Positions 1 to 8,931 of a stretch of DNA of 64,000 bases are shown one piece after another (the first letter of the stretch is position 1; each line of letters opens with the position of its first letter). The stretch comes from Amorphoplanes friuliensis DSM 7358. GTDB taxonomy: Bacteria; Actinomycetota; Actinomycetes; Mycobacteriales; Micromonosporaceae. The stretch lies in assembly GCF_000494755.1 (NCBI RefSeq), contig NC_022657.1, positions 2,704,001 to 2,768,000 on the forward strand. The letters run 5' to 3'. Under the pieces are notes generated by a model. It saw only the letters and a list, made by a program, of their open reading frames with translations. It was not told the origin of the DNA and did not search any database. The position numbers and the translations under genes were made by a program.

Positions 1-170
1 TCGCGGCCGAACTGTTCGTCGAGGTCAGCACGGTGAAGAGCCACCTCGGCCGGGCCATGGCCAAGATCGGGGCCCGCGACCGCGTCCAGACCGTCATCTG
101 GGCCTACCGCCACGGCGTCGCGTCGCTGAATCGCACCGGCCCGCGAACCGGCCAGACGGACCGCCAGTAG
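1..170 (+). CDS. LuxR/NarL-type regulator, C-terminal fragment (5' end outside window)
   Basis: Only the last 55 or so codons are present, read from base 3 to a TAG at 168-170. The visible part is the recognition half of a LuxR-type helix-turn-helix: the VSTVKSHLGRAMAKIGARDR stretch matches the scaffold helix, recognition helix and conserved basic residues of NarL-family response regulators. A polar tail follows. The receiver domain, if there is one, lies left of the window. The HTH call is secure; whether this is a two-component response regulator or a one-component regulator cannot be decided from the fragment. Confidence 0.85.
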   Translation, partial: AAELFVEVSTVKSHLGRAMAKIGARDRVQTVIWAYRHGVASLNRTGPRTGQTDRQ

Positions 171-291
171 GTCGGCGGCGAGGAGCCAGTTCACGGCCAC
201 CTTGCCCCTGGCGAGGGTAGGGGTAACTCCAGTTCCGACTGGGGGGACAGCAGGATCGAGCAAGATCCAGAAACCGTGGAAGCTCATTTTC

Positions 292-1233
292 ATGACCACG
301 CAGAAGACCTCCCGGTTCCGTCGGGTCGCCCTTGTCCTTCCCGTCGCCCTGATAACGGCAGTCGCAGGGTGTGATGACTCGGCGGAGCCGAAGGCCGCGA
401 CCACGGCCAGTTCGGTAGCCGCGGGGCCCTCGGCCTCGACAAGCGCGGCCGGCCCGGCAAGTGCGGCCTCCGCAGCGGGCTTGCACATGATCGCCAACAA
501 CGGGCACCGGCTTGCCTTCCACGTCACGCCCGGAAGTACTCCCACCATCGTGCTGGACGCCGGCGGCGGCGAGGACTCCTCGTACTGGGATGCCCTGGTG
601 CCTCAACTGTCGCAGGCCACCGGATCGCAGATCATCACCTACGACCGGGCCGGTCTGGGCGCCAGCGAGGAGGTGAAGGGCCCCTGGGACCCCCAGGCCG
701 CCGCCTTCGACCTGCAGGCCGGTCTGCGTGAACTCGGCGTCACCCGGAATGTGGTCCTCGCGGGCCACTCGCAGGCAGGAGAGGTGGCCCACTACTTCGT
801 CCTCGCGAATCCCGGCGTTGTCTCCGGGGCGGTGCTCATCGATGCCAACGTGCCGCAATTCTTCACCGACACCCAGATCCAACGCCTCGTCACGCTGACC
901 GCGCCGCAGATCGAGGAGCTCAAGAAGGCGCCCTCGACGAAGGCGAACCGCCAGCTCATCGCCACGGCCGACAACTTCGGTCCCACGCACCAGGCGTTCC
1001 ACAAGGTTTCCTGGCCCGACAGCGTCCCCGTCATCTATGTCGTATCGGACAAGACCCCCTTCGACGGATCTCCGCAGGACGCTCAGGCCTGGCGCGACGC
1101 GGCAGCGGCGTTCACCAAGGCCGGGCCCGACCGCACACTGGTCATCGCCAAGGGAAGCTCTCACGACGTTCCCCAGGACAAGCCCGCCCTGGTGCTCGAG
1201 AAAATCGAACAGATGACCGCCACTGTCAAGTAA
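292..1233 (+). CDS. Secreted lipoprotein alpha/beta hydrolase
   Basis: The 313-residue product begins with a basic, hydrophobic signal peptide ending in a lipobox (ITAVAGC, Cys27), so it is probably a lipid-anchored exported enzyme. A low-complexity Ala/Ser linker (about residues 35-62) separates the anchor from an alpha/beta-hydrolase fold. The nucleophile elbow is GHSQAG (Ser160) and a late GSSHD gives the likely catalytic His291. The open frame extends to 202, but the ATG at 292 is preferred: it places the signal peptide at the terminus and has GGAAG nine bases upstream. Substrate unknown; the core resembles esterase/haloalkane-dehalogenase-type hydrolases. Transcribed alone. Confidence 0.85.
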   Translation: MTTQKTSRFRRVALVLPVALITAVAGCDDSAEPKAATTASSVAAGPSASTSAAGPASAASAAGLHMIANNGHRLAFHVTPGSTPTIVLDAGGGEDSSYWDALVPQLSQATGSQIITYDRAGLGASEEVKGPWDPQAAAFDLQAGLRELGVTRNVVLAGHSQAGEVAHYFVLANPGVVSGAVLIDANVPQFFTDTQIQRLVTLTAPQIEELKKAPSTKANRQLIATADNFGPTHQAFHKVSWPDSVPVIYVVSDKTPFDGSPQDAQAWRDAAAAFTKAGPDRTLVIAKGSSHDVPQDKPALVLEKIEQMTATVK

Positions 1234-1471
1234 GGGCCGTAGTGCCCGGGGAAACGGGCCCGCGACGACCACCGTGCCGGTCGGCCTCGAAAGCGTTCCA
1301 CTGATCCGTCGCCTCGACCACTCGACCGTCCACAGCGTTTCCTGATCGGCTCGGCGGCCACCGTGGTCGGTCTGTGGGTCTCCTGGCATGCCGCGGCCGG
1401 GCTGCTGCCCGCCGCGTGGGCGCTGACCGGGCGCCGATCGCGTCGGTGGCGTTCCGATCACCGGAGGCGTC

Positions 1472-2527
1472 GTGCCATACTCCGCGGCCATGGGGATAAG
1501 TCGGTACGGCGTGGTCATGGCCCTTCTGGTCAGCGGGGTGGCCGCGATGGGCGCTGCGCGAGCGCCGGAGGATCGCACGCTGTACCTGATTGCCCCCGAT
1601 CAGGCGCCGATCGGCCACACGGCGGAGCTGTTGTTCCAGGCCCGCGGCATCACCTCCGACGAGGAGGCTGACGGGCTCGTCCTGACGCTGACGCTGCCGG
1701 GCGGGATGACCTACGTGTCACCCGAGCCGTACGCGCACCACGGCTCGAACGGCAACTACAACGACGGGCCCTGCACGCCGTCCGGGCAGATCGTGACGTG
1801 CCGCATCGACCGGGCCTTGATCGGTTCGGACACCGCGGCTTGGACGGCGACCGTCGGCATCGACGCCGACGTGGCCCCGGGCACCCGGCTGACCGTGCGC
1901 GTGGGTGCCGACGGCAAGACCTTGGACGCGACGAGCACCGCGGTGGCGGGAGCTGACCTCACGGTGCGCGTCGAGCCGCCGAAGGGCTCGGTCACCGCCG
2001 GTCAACCGGTGGAGTTCACCGCGATCGTCCGCAACAACGGGCCCGCGACGATCCAGCGCTTCACGTTGTTCGAGTCCTACGAGGGGCTCTGGTACGGCGG
2101 GGGCCGGGTCACCAACCCCGAGGCGGACTGCTTCTCCGACCCGGGCAGCTTCATCTGTGATGTCTACCGTGAGGTGAAGCCGGGCGAGGAGGTGCGGCTT
2201 CAGCACAGCATGCAGTCGCGCGCGAACGCCGACACCTGGGGCACCCGCAATCATGTGGGCTTGAGCGTCGAAGACGTGCCGAGCAAGATCGATGACACGA
2301 ACGACGGCACGTCGTTCCAGGTGCAGTTCTCGAAGAAGCCCCCGCAGTCTCCGTCGCCGACCCCCTCGCGGACCCAGACGACCGCGCCGGACTCGGCGAG
2401 CCCGGGCGGTGGCGGCGGTCTGCCGATCACCGGCCCGGCCTCGCTGCCGCTGACGGGAGCCGGCGTCCTGCTGCTGCTCACCGGCGCCGGGGCGCTGTGG
2501 GCCGGCCGCCGCCGAGCGCGGACTTAG
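1472..2527 (+). CDS. Cell-surface protein with DUF11-like repeats and LPXTG-type anchor
   Basis: The protein has an N-terminal signal peptide, two Ig-like beta domains of the DUF11/CARDB type (TVTAGQPVEFTAIVRNNGPA is typical of the second), and a Pro/Ser/Thr linker. It ends with a sorting signal: LPLTG, a hydrophobic helix and a GRRRART basic tail. A second pentapeptide, LPITG, lies ten residues earlier. This is the layout of sortase substrates held on the actinobacterial cell wall. The GTG at 1472 follows GGAGG by four bases; an ATG at 1490 is the alternative. No sortase gene is in the window. The ligand or structural role is unknown. Confidence 0.85.
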   Translation: MPYSAAMGISRYGVVMALLVSGVAAMGAARAPEDRTLYLIAPDQAPIGHTAELLFQARGITSDEEADGLVLTLTLPGGMTYVSPEPYAHHGSNGNYNDGPCTPSGQIVTCRIDRALIGSDTAAWTATVGIDADVAPGTRLTVRVGADGKTLDATSTAVAGADLTVRVEPPKGSVTAGQPVEFTAIVRNNGPATIQRFTLFESYEGLWYGGGRVTNPEADCFSDPGSFICDVYREVKPGEEVRLQHSMQSRANADTWGTRNHVGLSVEDVPSKIDDTNDGTSFQVQFSKKPPQSPSPTPSRTQTTAPDSASPGGGGGLPITGPASLPLTGAGVLLLLTGAGALWAGRRRART

Positions 2528-2792
2528 GTCTTCCGCCCACGCAGCCCGGTGACGGCGCCATGCCGAGGAAAGGCATCTGGCCATTTGCGCCACGAGGCTA
2601 CGTAACGCGTCCTACATCAGCGAGTTCCGTCCAGACCTGCCGGTGCTCCCATCACCGCTGGTGGGGTCGAAGCTTGCGAACATCGATCCACCCGGTCGGG
2701 GCCCGAACTGATGAACAAAACGTCGGTCGTACCTCGAGCCTGCGAGGAGTTGACCAGCTGCTTGAAGCTGGTTGATCCTTTACTGTCACGAC

Positions 2793-3248
2793 GTGCCACA
2801 TCATGACCACACCGCCGACGACCTCAGCGTGCTGATCCGCTGCCAAGAAGATCACGATGCGGTCGTCCGGTTGCACAGCCGCTACTTCCCCGACGAGTAT
2901 GGCATCGGCTTCGCCGTCGACGCGCGAGCCGACGGCTTGCAAGCTCAGCTCCAAGCAGTTGAGGTGTGGGTCTGGGACGACGTATCGCTGCCCGACTTCA
3001 TCGCTCAGCTGGCGGCCGAATACCGGGGATGGTCCGAAGAACGGACCTGGCAGACCAACCACCTGTCGGTCAACGCCAGCTTCCACACTGGTGGTCACGT
3101 CGCGCTCACCTGGAATCTTCGCCGCTGGCTGACCCGATCCGACAGCTGGCAGGCATCGATCACAACCTGGCTGGAAGCCGGTGAACAGATGACCAGTCTC
3201 GCCGCTGATCTCCGCGAGTTCCTGCCCATACCAACACCGTTACGCTGA
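2793..3248 (+). CDS. DUF6228 family protein
   Basis: A small soluble protein of about 151 residues with the DUF6228 pattern as I know it: a VWVWDD segment, LPDFIAQLAAEYRGW, an ERTWQT motif, a central FHTGGHVALTW strand and the TTWLEAGEQM segment near the C-terminus. Function is unknown for the family. The frame is open from a TTG at 2772, but the GTG at 2793 gives a better match to relatives; neither has a convincing ribosome-binding site. It converges on the iniC-like gene, with 133 bp between the stops. Confidence 0.75.
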   Translation: MPHHDHTADDLSVLIRCQEDHDAVVRLHSRYFPDEYGIGFAVDARADGLQAQLQAVEVWVWDDVSLPDFIAQLAAEYRGWSEERTWQTNHLSVNASFHTGGHVALTWNLRRWLTRSDSWQASITTWLEAGEQMTSLAADLREFLPIPTPLR

Positions 3249-3381
3249 GGCCGCCCGGTCGCGAAATCCCACGACGCAGGACTCCATCAGCGCCTTGGCC
3301 CAGAGCTTGACGAGCAAAGCCATCCCGCGACTCGGACAGTTTTGCCAGTTGCCCCTCGTGGCCGGACCCTGCGGATGCGGC

Positions 3382-4833
3382 CTACAGCACCTGGGTGCCG
3401 GCCAGCCATTCGGTGATCGTGTCGCAGCTGCGCAGGACGACCGCGGCGGCGCGGCGCTGGGCGGCGGACGTGTCCGGGCGGTGGGACTCCTGGCGCCAGC
3501 GTTCGGCCGCCGCGTACGCCGCCGCGTAGATGTCGTCGGTGGACGCCTCGTCCGGCATGCCCAGGCGTTCGCCCACGCTCGTGCCGGTGCCGCCCAGCAG
3601 GCGCCGGGCGTCCGCGGCCGTCTCCGGCGCCAGATCCACCCGACCGCACCGGAGCGCAGAGAGCAGCCGCAGCTCGCGGAACGGGTGCAGGTCGGCGCAG
3701 AGCAGCTCGATCTCCGCGAGCTGCTCACCTAGCCCGGGCGCGGGCTCGGTACGCAGCAGCTGATCGAGCACGGTCAGCGCCGACCTCGCCTTCAGCGCCG
3801 CCCGGCGGGTGGTGAAGAGCTCCGCGACCGCCGATTGCAGATCCTTGAGCCCGCTGTACTCCTGGAGTTTCTCGGCCAGCGCCGCCCGGGTGGTACAGCC
3901 GGTCCGGGTGAGCGTGATCGCCAGCCGCAGGCCGCCCAGGCCGAGCCGCCGCACGAGCTGGTCGCGCTGCTCGGCGGTCACCCCCGGCAGCGCGCCCGGC
4001 GCCGTGAACCGGTCCACCGACAGCAGATGCGGCTCCAGGCTCGCGCGCGGCCACGCGGCCAGCTCGGCCAGTACCCGGAACTCCTCCTCGCGCAGCGTCC
4101 GGGCGGCGTGGCCGACCAGCGGGGACACCGCGATCACGTCCTGGCAGAGCGTGCCGACACGAGGTTCGCGGCGCCGCCGGCGGGCGAGCTGCCGGGCTGT
4201 CAGCATCGCGTCGGCGCGGCCGCCGGACGTGGCGTCGGCCCGCGACAGCACGACGATCGTGTGGATCGGGAAGACCGACGGGCCGCGCAGGCCACGTCCC
4301 GCCCAGAGGAAGCTCAGGTCGGAGTCGTCCAGGTGGGTGGTCAGGTAGAGGACGGCGTCCGCCTCGCGGTAGACGTCGCGTGCCTCCAGCCGTCCCGTGT
4401 CGACGAACCTGGTTCGCCGCAGGGTCCGGCTGGGCCACTCGATCACGGCCCGGCGGGTGGCACCCGAGGCCGACCGCTGGGCGGCGCCGGTGCTCAGCCG
4501 CAGCCCCGGCGTGGTGCGGACCATGGCGACCTCGTGCGGGCGCTGATCCTCGGCGAACCACCAGGCCCGCGGGGCCGGCCCGTCCTGGTAGGAGGTGAAC
4601 GCCGACGGCCCGTCGGTCGGCGCGGCCGGTGCCACGTCCTCGCCGATCAGCGCGTTGACCAGGGTCGACTTGCCGCTGTTGGGAGTGCCGGCGACCACCA
4701 CCCGCAGCGGCTCGACCAACCGGGTCGCGGCCTCCTGCAGCACGCCCGCCGCCGCGCGGTTGCCGCGGTAGGCGTGCGTCGCCTGGCTCAGCAACCGCTG
4801 GACGCGCTGTTCCAGATCCTCGTCGTCGATCAC
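3382..4833 (-). CDS. iniC: Dynamin-like GTPase, IniC-like
   Basis: The 483-residue protein has a dynamin-superfamily GTPase head. The P-loop is GTPNSGKS (residues 49-56), the Walker B/G3 region reads RFVDTGR, and SRAD serves as the G4 specificity motif. The C-terminal two thirds is predicted helical. The start ATG overlaps the stop of the upstream dynamin gene (ATGA), so the two are translationally coupled. In mycobacteria the paired dynamins IniA and IniC act with IniB in the isoniazid-inducible operon; gene order B-A-C and pairing are the same here. Membrane remodelling or repair in the envelope stress response is inferred from the family. Confidence 0.75.
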   Translation of the reverse strand: MIDDEDLEQRVQRLLSQATHAYRGNRAAAGVLQEAATRLVEPLRVVVAGTPNSGKSTLVNALIGEDVAPAAPTDGPSAFTSYQDGPAPRAWWFAEDQRPHEVAMVRTTPGLRLSTGAAQRSASGATRRAVIEWPSRTLRRTRFVDTGRLEARDVYREADAVLYLTTHLDDSDLSFLWAGRGLRGPSVFPIHTIVVLSRADATSGGRADAMLTARQLARRRRREPRVGTLCQDVIAVSPLVGHAARTLREEEFRVLAELAAWPRASLEPHLLSVDRFTAPGALPGVTAEQRDQLVRRLGLGGLRLAITLTRTGCTTRAALAEKLQEYSGLKDLQSAVAELFTTRRAALKARSALTVLDQLLRTEPAPGLGEQLAEIELLCADLHPFRELRLLSALRCGRVDLAPETAADARRLLGGTGTSVGERLGMPDEASTDDIYAAAYAAAERWRQESHRPDTSAAQRRAAAVVLRSCDTITEWLAGTQVL

Positions 4834-6788
4834 GACGCGGCGCTGCCGGCCAGCGCGGCCGGGCTCGGACCACCCCGCAGCGCCTGGGCCTGCTGGTTGA
4901 GCACGGACAGCTGAGCCAGCTCCTGCTGGATGCCGCGGGTCCGCTGCTCACGGACGGCGACCTCGCGGTCGGCTGCCGCCTTGGCGCTGCGCAAGGACTC
5001 CATCACCGCTTCCTGCAGGTCCTCGGTCACGGCGGTGAAGTGGTCCCGCAGGGAGCGCTGGATGCGGCGCACGGTGTCGCGGGCGTCCTTCGTGAGGCGT
5101 ACGAAGATCTCGTCGACGTGGCGCTGGACGATGGTCCTGGCCTCCGCCTGGCGGCGCTTGAGCAGCGCCTTGCCCTCGTCGCGGACGCTCTTGCCGCCGA
5201 ACAGCGCACCGCCGCCGATCGAGATCGGGTTGATCAGCGACATCCCGGCGAGGCTGGTGGCCAGACCGAACATGATGACCCCGCCGTACGAGCCTTTGAG
5301 CCCGATGAAGAGTTTCTGGCCGGGGCTGAACGAGGCCACGGGCGGCGCGTCCAGGCCGCCCGCGTTGCCGCCGAAATCGTCCGGGACGGCGAGCATCTGC
5401 GCGGGCAGGACATCGCCCGCGTCGGCCGGGAACTCGTCGGCCACCTTGCGCGCCATCCACTGCGCGCGCTCGGCCAGCCAGGTCACACTGGCCCGGGTCA
5501 GCTCCTCGACGGCGTCTCGCAGCCACGGCTCGAACTCGTCCCACTCCTTCGCCGGGTCCGCCGTGGTGAAGAACTCGTCCACCTCGGTGAGCACCGCGCG
5601 GGTCCGCTCGCGCAGGTCGTGCTCGATGTCCGACATCAGATCGCCGACCTCGTCGGAGAGCCTGTTCTGCCAGCGCTGGGCGCAGCGCCGCAGGTCGTCC
5701 AGCCGGCGCTGGGTGGCGTGCAGCCGGGTGACCGCCTCGGTCGCGTCGCCGGTCTGCCCGGCGGTCAGCTCCGCGCGCAGCGGCTTGGCCAGGCGTTCCA
5801 GCACGGTCCGGCTGAGCACGGCCGCCATGGCCGGCGCCAGCTGGTCCGGCTTGGCGGCGAGCATCCGCTGCAGGTGCAGGATCAGATCGGGGAAGCCGGA
5901 CTCGGTGTTCAGGCCCTGGTCACCGGCCTTGACGGCGTGCAGCCGCAGCGAGGAGGAGACCGCGGCGACGGTGGCCGGCACCCCGGCGTGGGTCAGCTGC
6001 TCGCGGCTGCGCGCTAGGTGCTCCCGCCAGTCGGGGGAGTAGTCGGCTTTGGTCAGCACGACCATCAGCGCGGGGTAGAGGCGCGACAGGTCGGCCAGGA
6101 CCGCCAGCTCGGCGTTACTCAGGTCGCGGCCGGTCTCGCAGGTGAAGAGCACCAGGTCGGCGCCGGCGCCGGTGGTCAGCTCGCGCGCCTCGCCGACGGC
6201 GTCGGCCTCGGAGCCGGGCAGCCCGGTCAGCGGCGGCGTGTCGATGAGCACCAGCCCGCGGGCGAGCAGGGTACGCGGAACACCGATGTCGGCGTGCAGT
6301 GGCGCGGTCGCCGGCAGGGTCGCGGCGGCCAGCGTGATCGCCTTGTCGAGGGCGTCCACGGCGAGCGGGATCCGGTCCCGCAGCCCCGCGTCGCCGGTCC
6401 AGTCGGCGCCCGGCGAGTCCCGCCTGATCAGCTGGGCCTCGGGAATCTCGGCGTGCCGGATGACCACGGGGACGGTTGTCCCGCCATGATCCGGCACGCC
6501 GCACACGGTCGCATTGATCATCGCGTTGATAAGCTGGCTCTTGCCCTGTCGGGCGGCGCCCGCCACCAGCACCCGCAGCTGAGGTTCCAGCATGCGGGTA
6601 CGGCGGCGGGTCAGCCAGTTCGCGATCTCCGCGCGACCGTGCGCGGAGCAGGTGCGGATGGTGGCGTCCATGACGTCCAGCCACGACAGAGGCGCGGCCG
6701 CCCGCAGCGGGTCGGGCACTGCCCGGCTCAGCGGGACGAGGGAGGTCGGACCCGCATAGGCCGTGGGTCCGGCTTCCCAGCTCGTCAT
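4830..6788 (-). CDS. iniA: Dynamin-like GTPase, IniA-like
   Basis: The 652-residue protein has a P-loop GAARQGKS (residues 77-84), a G2 region GGTTVPV, a G3 motif written DTPP rather than the usual DTPG, and the G4 motif TKAD. Long helical segments follow. A Gly-rich hydrophobic hairpin around residues 500-545 (VIMFGLATSLAGMSLINPIS) is the likely membrane paddle, as in bacterial dynamins and mycobacterial IniA. The ATG at 6788 is chosen over an upstream in-frame start at 6839, which would overlap the iniB stop. It lies 25 bp after iniB and overlaps iniC by 4 bp, giving a tight three-gene operon. Confidence 0.8.
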   Translation of the reverse strand: MTSWEAGPTAYAGPTSLVPLSRAVPDPLRAAAPLSWLDVMDATIRTCSAHGRAEIANWLTRRRTRMLEPQLRVLVAGAARQGKSQLINAMINATVCGVPDHGGTTVPVVIRHAEIPEAQLIRRDSPGADWTGDAGLRDRIPLAVDALDKAITLAAATLPATAPLHADIGVPRTLLARGLVLIDTPPLTGLPGSEADAVGEARELTTGAGADLVLFTCETGRDLSNAELAVLADLSRLYPALMVVLTKADYSPDWREHLARSREQLTHAGVPATVAAVSSSLRLHAVKAGDQGLNTESGFPDLILHLQRMLAAKPDQLAPAMAAVLSRTVLERLAKPLRAELTAGQTGDATEAVTRLHATQRRLDDLRRCAQRWQNRLSDEVGDLMSDIEHDLRERTRAVLTEVDEFFTTADPAKEWDEFEPWLRDAVEELTRASVTWLAERAQWMARKVADEFPADAGDVLPAQMLAVPDDFGGNAGGLDAPPVASFSPGQKLFIGLKGSYGGVIMFGLATSLAGMSLINPISIGGGALFGGKSVRDEGKALLKRRQAEARTIVQRHVDEIFVRLTKDARDTVRRIQRSLRDHFTAVTEDLQEAVMESLRSAKAAADREVAVREQRTRGIQQELAQLSVLNQQAQALRGGPSPAALAGSAAS

Positions 6789-6813
6789 CCTCGCTCGTTC
6801 CGCCCTTTCCGGG

Positions 6814-7656
6814 TCAGTGGTGCAGGTCGGTGAGGCCACCCAGCAGGTCGTGCCCGAGGTCGTTGTCGGCCGGGTGGCCGATGCTCGGCAGCACGCCGCC
6901 GGTGACGCCGTCCACAGAGTCGAGCGTTCCGGTGACGGTGCCGTGCACGCCGTGCACCACGTCGTCGCCGAGGTCCGGACTGACTACCGATACGACCGAA
7001 GAGGTTGCCCCGTGAAGGCCCGCGACGTCAAGGTCCGTCACGTTCGACAGATCAACCGATGACGGAACGTTCGTAACGTGGTCCAGCGTCTCGATCGGAC
7101 GCAGGTCGGTGTCCGGGATCAGCTGACCGGCGCCCGGGACCACCGTGTCCACGGTGTTCTCGACGGCCACGCCGGCGTCGAGGTCGAGAGCCGGGTCGTT
7201 GTCCACCGACAGGTCGGCCACGCCGCCGACCGTGGTGACGCCGCCGACGCTCAGGCTGGCGCCGGTGAGCACCGAGCCGCCGGTGAGCAGGTCCTCGCCG
7301 ACCAGGGCGGTGGTGTGCACGCCGGCCAGGCTGACGTTCACGTCGGCGCCGGCCGCACCCTGGACCGGGCTGAGGGCCGCGGTGGCGGTGATCGTCTGGA
7401 GCTGGGCGACCGCGCCGGCGACGTCCAGGTTGGCCACGCCGGTGGAGAGGTCGTCCAGGCCCGCGACATCGGTGATGCCGGCGACCGGCGCGTAGTCGAC
7501 CACCAGCGGGATGACCTGCTGCACGTCGGCCGCGGTCACGTCACTGAGGCCCGCGTGCTGCAGGGTCGTCTCCGGATCCAGCTCGAAAGCCGACCGGGCG
7601 GCCGAGTCGTAGATGAGGTTGAGGACAAAATCCTGCAACGTCGGCGACGAATCCAT
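6814..7656 (-). CDS. iniB: IniB N-terminal-domain protein
   Basis: The 280-residue protein starts with the conserved IniB-type helical domain (TLQDFVLNLIYDSAARSAF, about residues 6-60), which ends in a VVDY motif. The rest is a low-complexity Ala/Gly/Val/Asp region with repeated D-V/L-D-AG turns, like the Gly/Ala-rich tail of mycobacterial IniB. No signal peptide or transmembrane helix is visible. The start has a good GGAGGA ribosome-binding site. It is the first gene of the leftward iniB-iniA-iniC operon, so the promoter lies in 7657-7875. The role is unknown; it may be a scaffold or partner for the two dynamins. Confidence 0.8.
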   Translation of the reverse strand: MDSSPTLQDFVLNLIYDSAARSAFELDPETTLQHAGLSDVTAADVQQVIPLVVDYAPVAGITDVAGLDDLSTGVANLDVAGAVAQLQTITATAALSPVQGAAGADVNVSLAGVHTTALVGEDLLTGGSVLTGASLSVGGVTTVGGVADLSVDNDPALDLDAGVAVENTVDTVVPGAGQLIPDTDLRPIETLDHVTNVPSSVDLSNVTDLDVAGLHGATSSVVSVVSPDLGDDVVHGVHGTVTGTLDSVDGVTGGVLPSIGHPADNDLGHDLLGGLTDLHH

Positions 7657-7875
7657 GTGGTCTTCCTCCGCTTGTGGGGTGACGCTGTGCTGACGCCATC
7701 GTCGGCGTCCGGCAAACCGTACGGTCCGCGGCAAGGCCCGGGCATCGGTAATCGTCCACCCCCGGCCGATTAGGGGATTAGGGGATCGGGGGGCCGGAAT
7801 CATGGGGACGGTATCGACCGGGTTCTCTGGTACGAAGGGTTGTCCCAATTTCTGGCGTTGCCGAGGAGACACCAC
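7657..7875. promoter_or_regulatory. Divergent ini / hsp70 promoter region with G-run cluster
   Basis: This 219-bp gap holds the promoters of two divergent operons. It contains a short tandem repeat of ATTAGGGG (7770-7784) and four G runs of at least four bases on the plus strand at 7773-7776, 7781-7784, 7788-7793 and 7804-7807. The G runs are partly enclosed by CCGGCC (7763-7768) and GGCCGG (from 7791). The spacing fits a potential G-quadruplex. I could not place a confident -35/-10 pair. GAGGAG at 7864-7869 is the hsp70-like gene's ribosome-binding site. Confidence 0.5.
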
Positions 7876-8931
7876 GTGCCCTACCTGTTGGGGATCGACA
7901 TCGGTTCCGGCTGCACCAGAGCCGCCGTGACCAGGCCCGGTGGCGGCCGCGATGCGCGCGGTCCGCTGTGGGAGCCGGTGTCTCTCGGCGTTCGCACCCG
8001 GACGGTGCCGTCGGCGCTCGCGACGACATCGGACGGCGCCGCCTTCCCCGCTGAGACCGAACGTGACATGGCCATTGCGGTGGGTGGCTACCTGGCGCGG
8101 GTGGGCGACAGCCTGCCGATGCAGTTCGGCGGCACCCACTACCCGGCGCACGGGCTGGTCGCCGCGATGACCCGCTGGGTCGTCGACCAGGTCTGGCAAC
8201 TGCTGGGGGAGACGCCGGAGCGCGTCGCGCTGGCCTGCCCCACCGGCTGGGGCGCGGGCCGGCTGCGGCTGGTGCACGCCGCGCTGGCCGAGGCCGACCT
8301 GGCCGGCACCGCGCTGGTGACCCGGGCCCGCGCGGTGGTGGAGAGCTTCCAGGCGGCCGGCCGGGTGTCGGCGTCCGGCGGGATGCTGGTCGTCTACCGG
8401 CTCGGCGCGGCGAGCGTCGAGATCTCGGTGGTCGTCCCGCACGGCCCCGGCCGGGTCGAGCTGCTCGGCAGCGCCGAGATCGACGAGATCAGCGGGTACG
8501 AGCTGGACGGCACCGACCCCGGTCATGCCCGCGAGGTGCTGCGATCCACGGTGGATCTCGCGGTGCACACCGTGCGCGCCTGCGCGGGTGTTTCCGGGGA
8601 AGTTGCGGCGGTACTGATCGCCGGCGACTCCGGATCCGTACATCCGATCGTGACCGACCTGCTCAGTGCGGCCTTCTCGGTCCCGGTGCTGGTCGACCAC
8701 GACCCGGAGATGACCGTAGCCGGGGGTGCCGCCCTCGCCGCGCGCCCTCAGCCCCGTGTCGTGCCGGTCCCGCCGTCCTCGGTGCCGCCGCCTGGAAACG
8801 CGCACGGCGCGTCAGCGCTCGTCGGCGCCACCCCGTCGTGGCCCGAGGTCGCCGACGGCAGGCGCGTCGTCCCCGAACGCCCGCCGCGCCCGCCCGTACG
8901 CGTCGCACCGGTCCGGACGGAGTCCCGGTGA
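7876..8931 (+). CDS. Hsp70-family ATPase-domain protein (no substrate-binding domain)
   Basis: The 351-residue protein has an actin/Hsp70-type ATPase fold. LGIDIGSGCTRAAV is the phosphate-1 loop and VLIAGDSGSVHPIV is the adenosine loop. The phosphate-2 loop is degenerate (YRLGAASVE in place of DLGGGTFD), so ATP hydrolysis may be weak. It stops after the nucleotide-binding domain plus a Pro/Arg-rich tail, against about 600 residues for DnaK, so it is not a full chaperone. GTG start with GAGGAG upstream. Its last bases overlap the LuxR gene (GTGA). Such short Hsp70-like proteins accompany IniB-domain genes in actinomycetes as I know them; the role is unknown. Confidence 0.8.
   Translation: MPYLLGIDIGSGCTRAAVTRPGGGRDARGPLWEPVSLGVRTRTVPSALATTSDGAAFPAETERDMAIAVGGYLARVGDSLPMQFGGTHYPAHGLVAAMTRWVVDQVWQLLGETPERVALACPTGWGAGRLRLVHAALAEADLAGTALVTRARAVVESFQAAGRVSASGGMLVVYRLGAASVEISVVVPHGPGRVELLGSAEIDEISGYELDGTDPGHAREVLRSTVDLAVHTVRACAGVSGEVAAVLIAGDSGSVHPIVTDLLSAAFSVPVLVDHDPEMTVAGGAALAARPQPRVVPVPPSSVPPPGNAHGASALVGATPSWPEVADGRRVVPERPPRPPVRVAPVRTESR

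Noticed and set aside
1234..1471. Possible small gene in the gap before the LPXTG protein
   Set aside because: Short frames on both strands have shadow composition and no ribosome-binding site; nothing supported.
2528..2792. Possible small gene upstream of the DUF6228 gene
   Set aside because: The only frames are short, with no family resemblance or good start; treated as non-coding.
7657..7875. Riboswitch or leader RNA before iniB or hsp70
   Set aside because: No recognised riboswitch motif; only G runs and short repeats are present.
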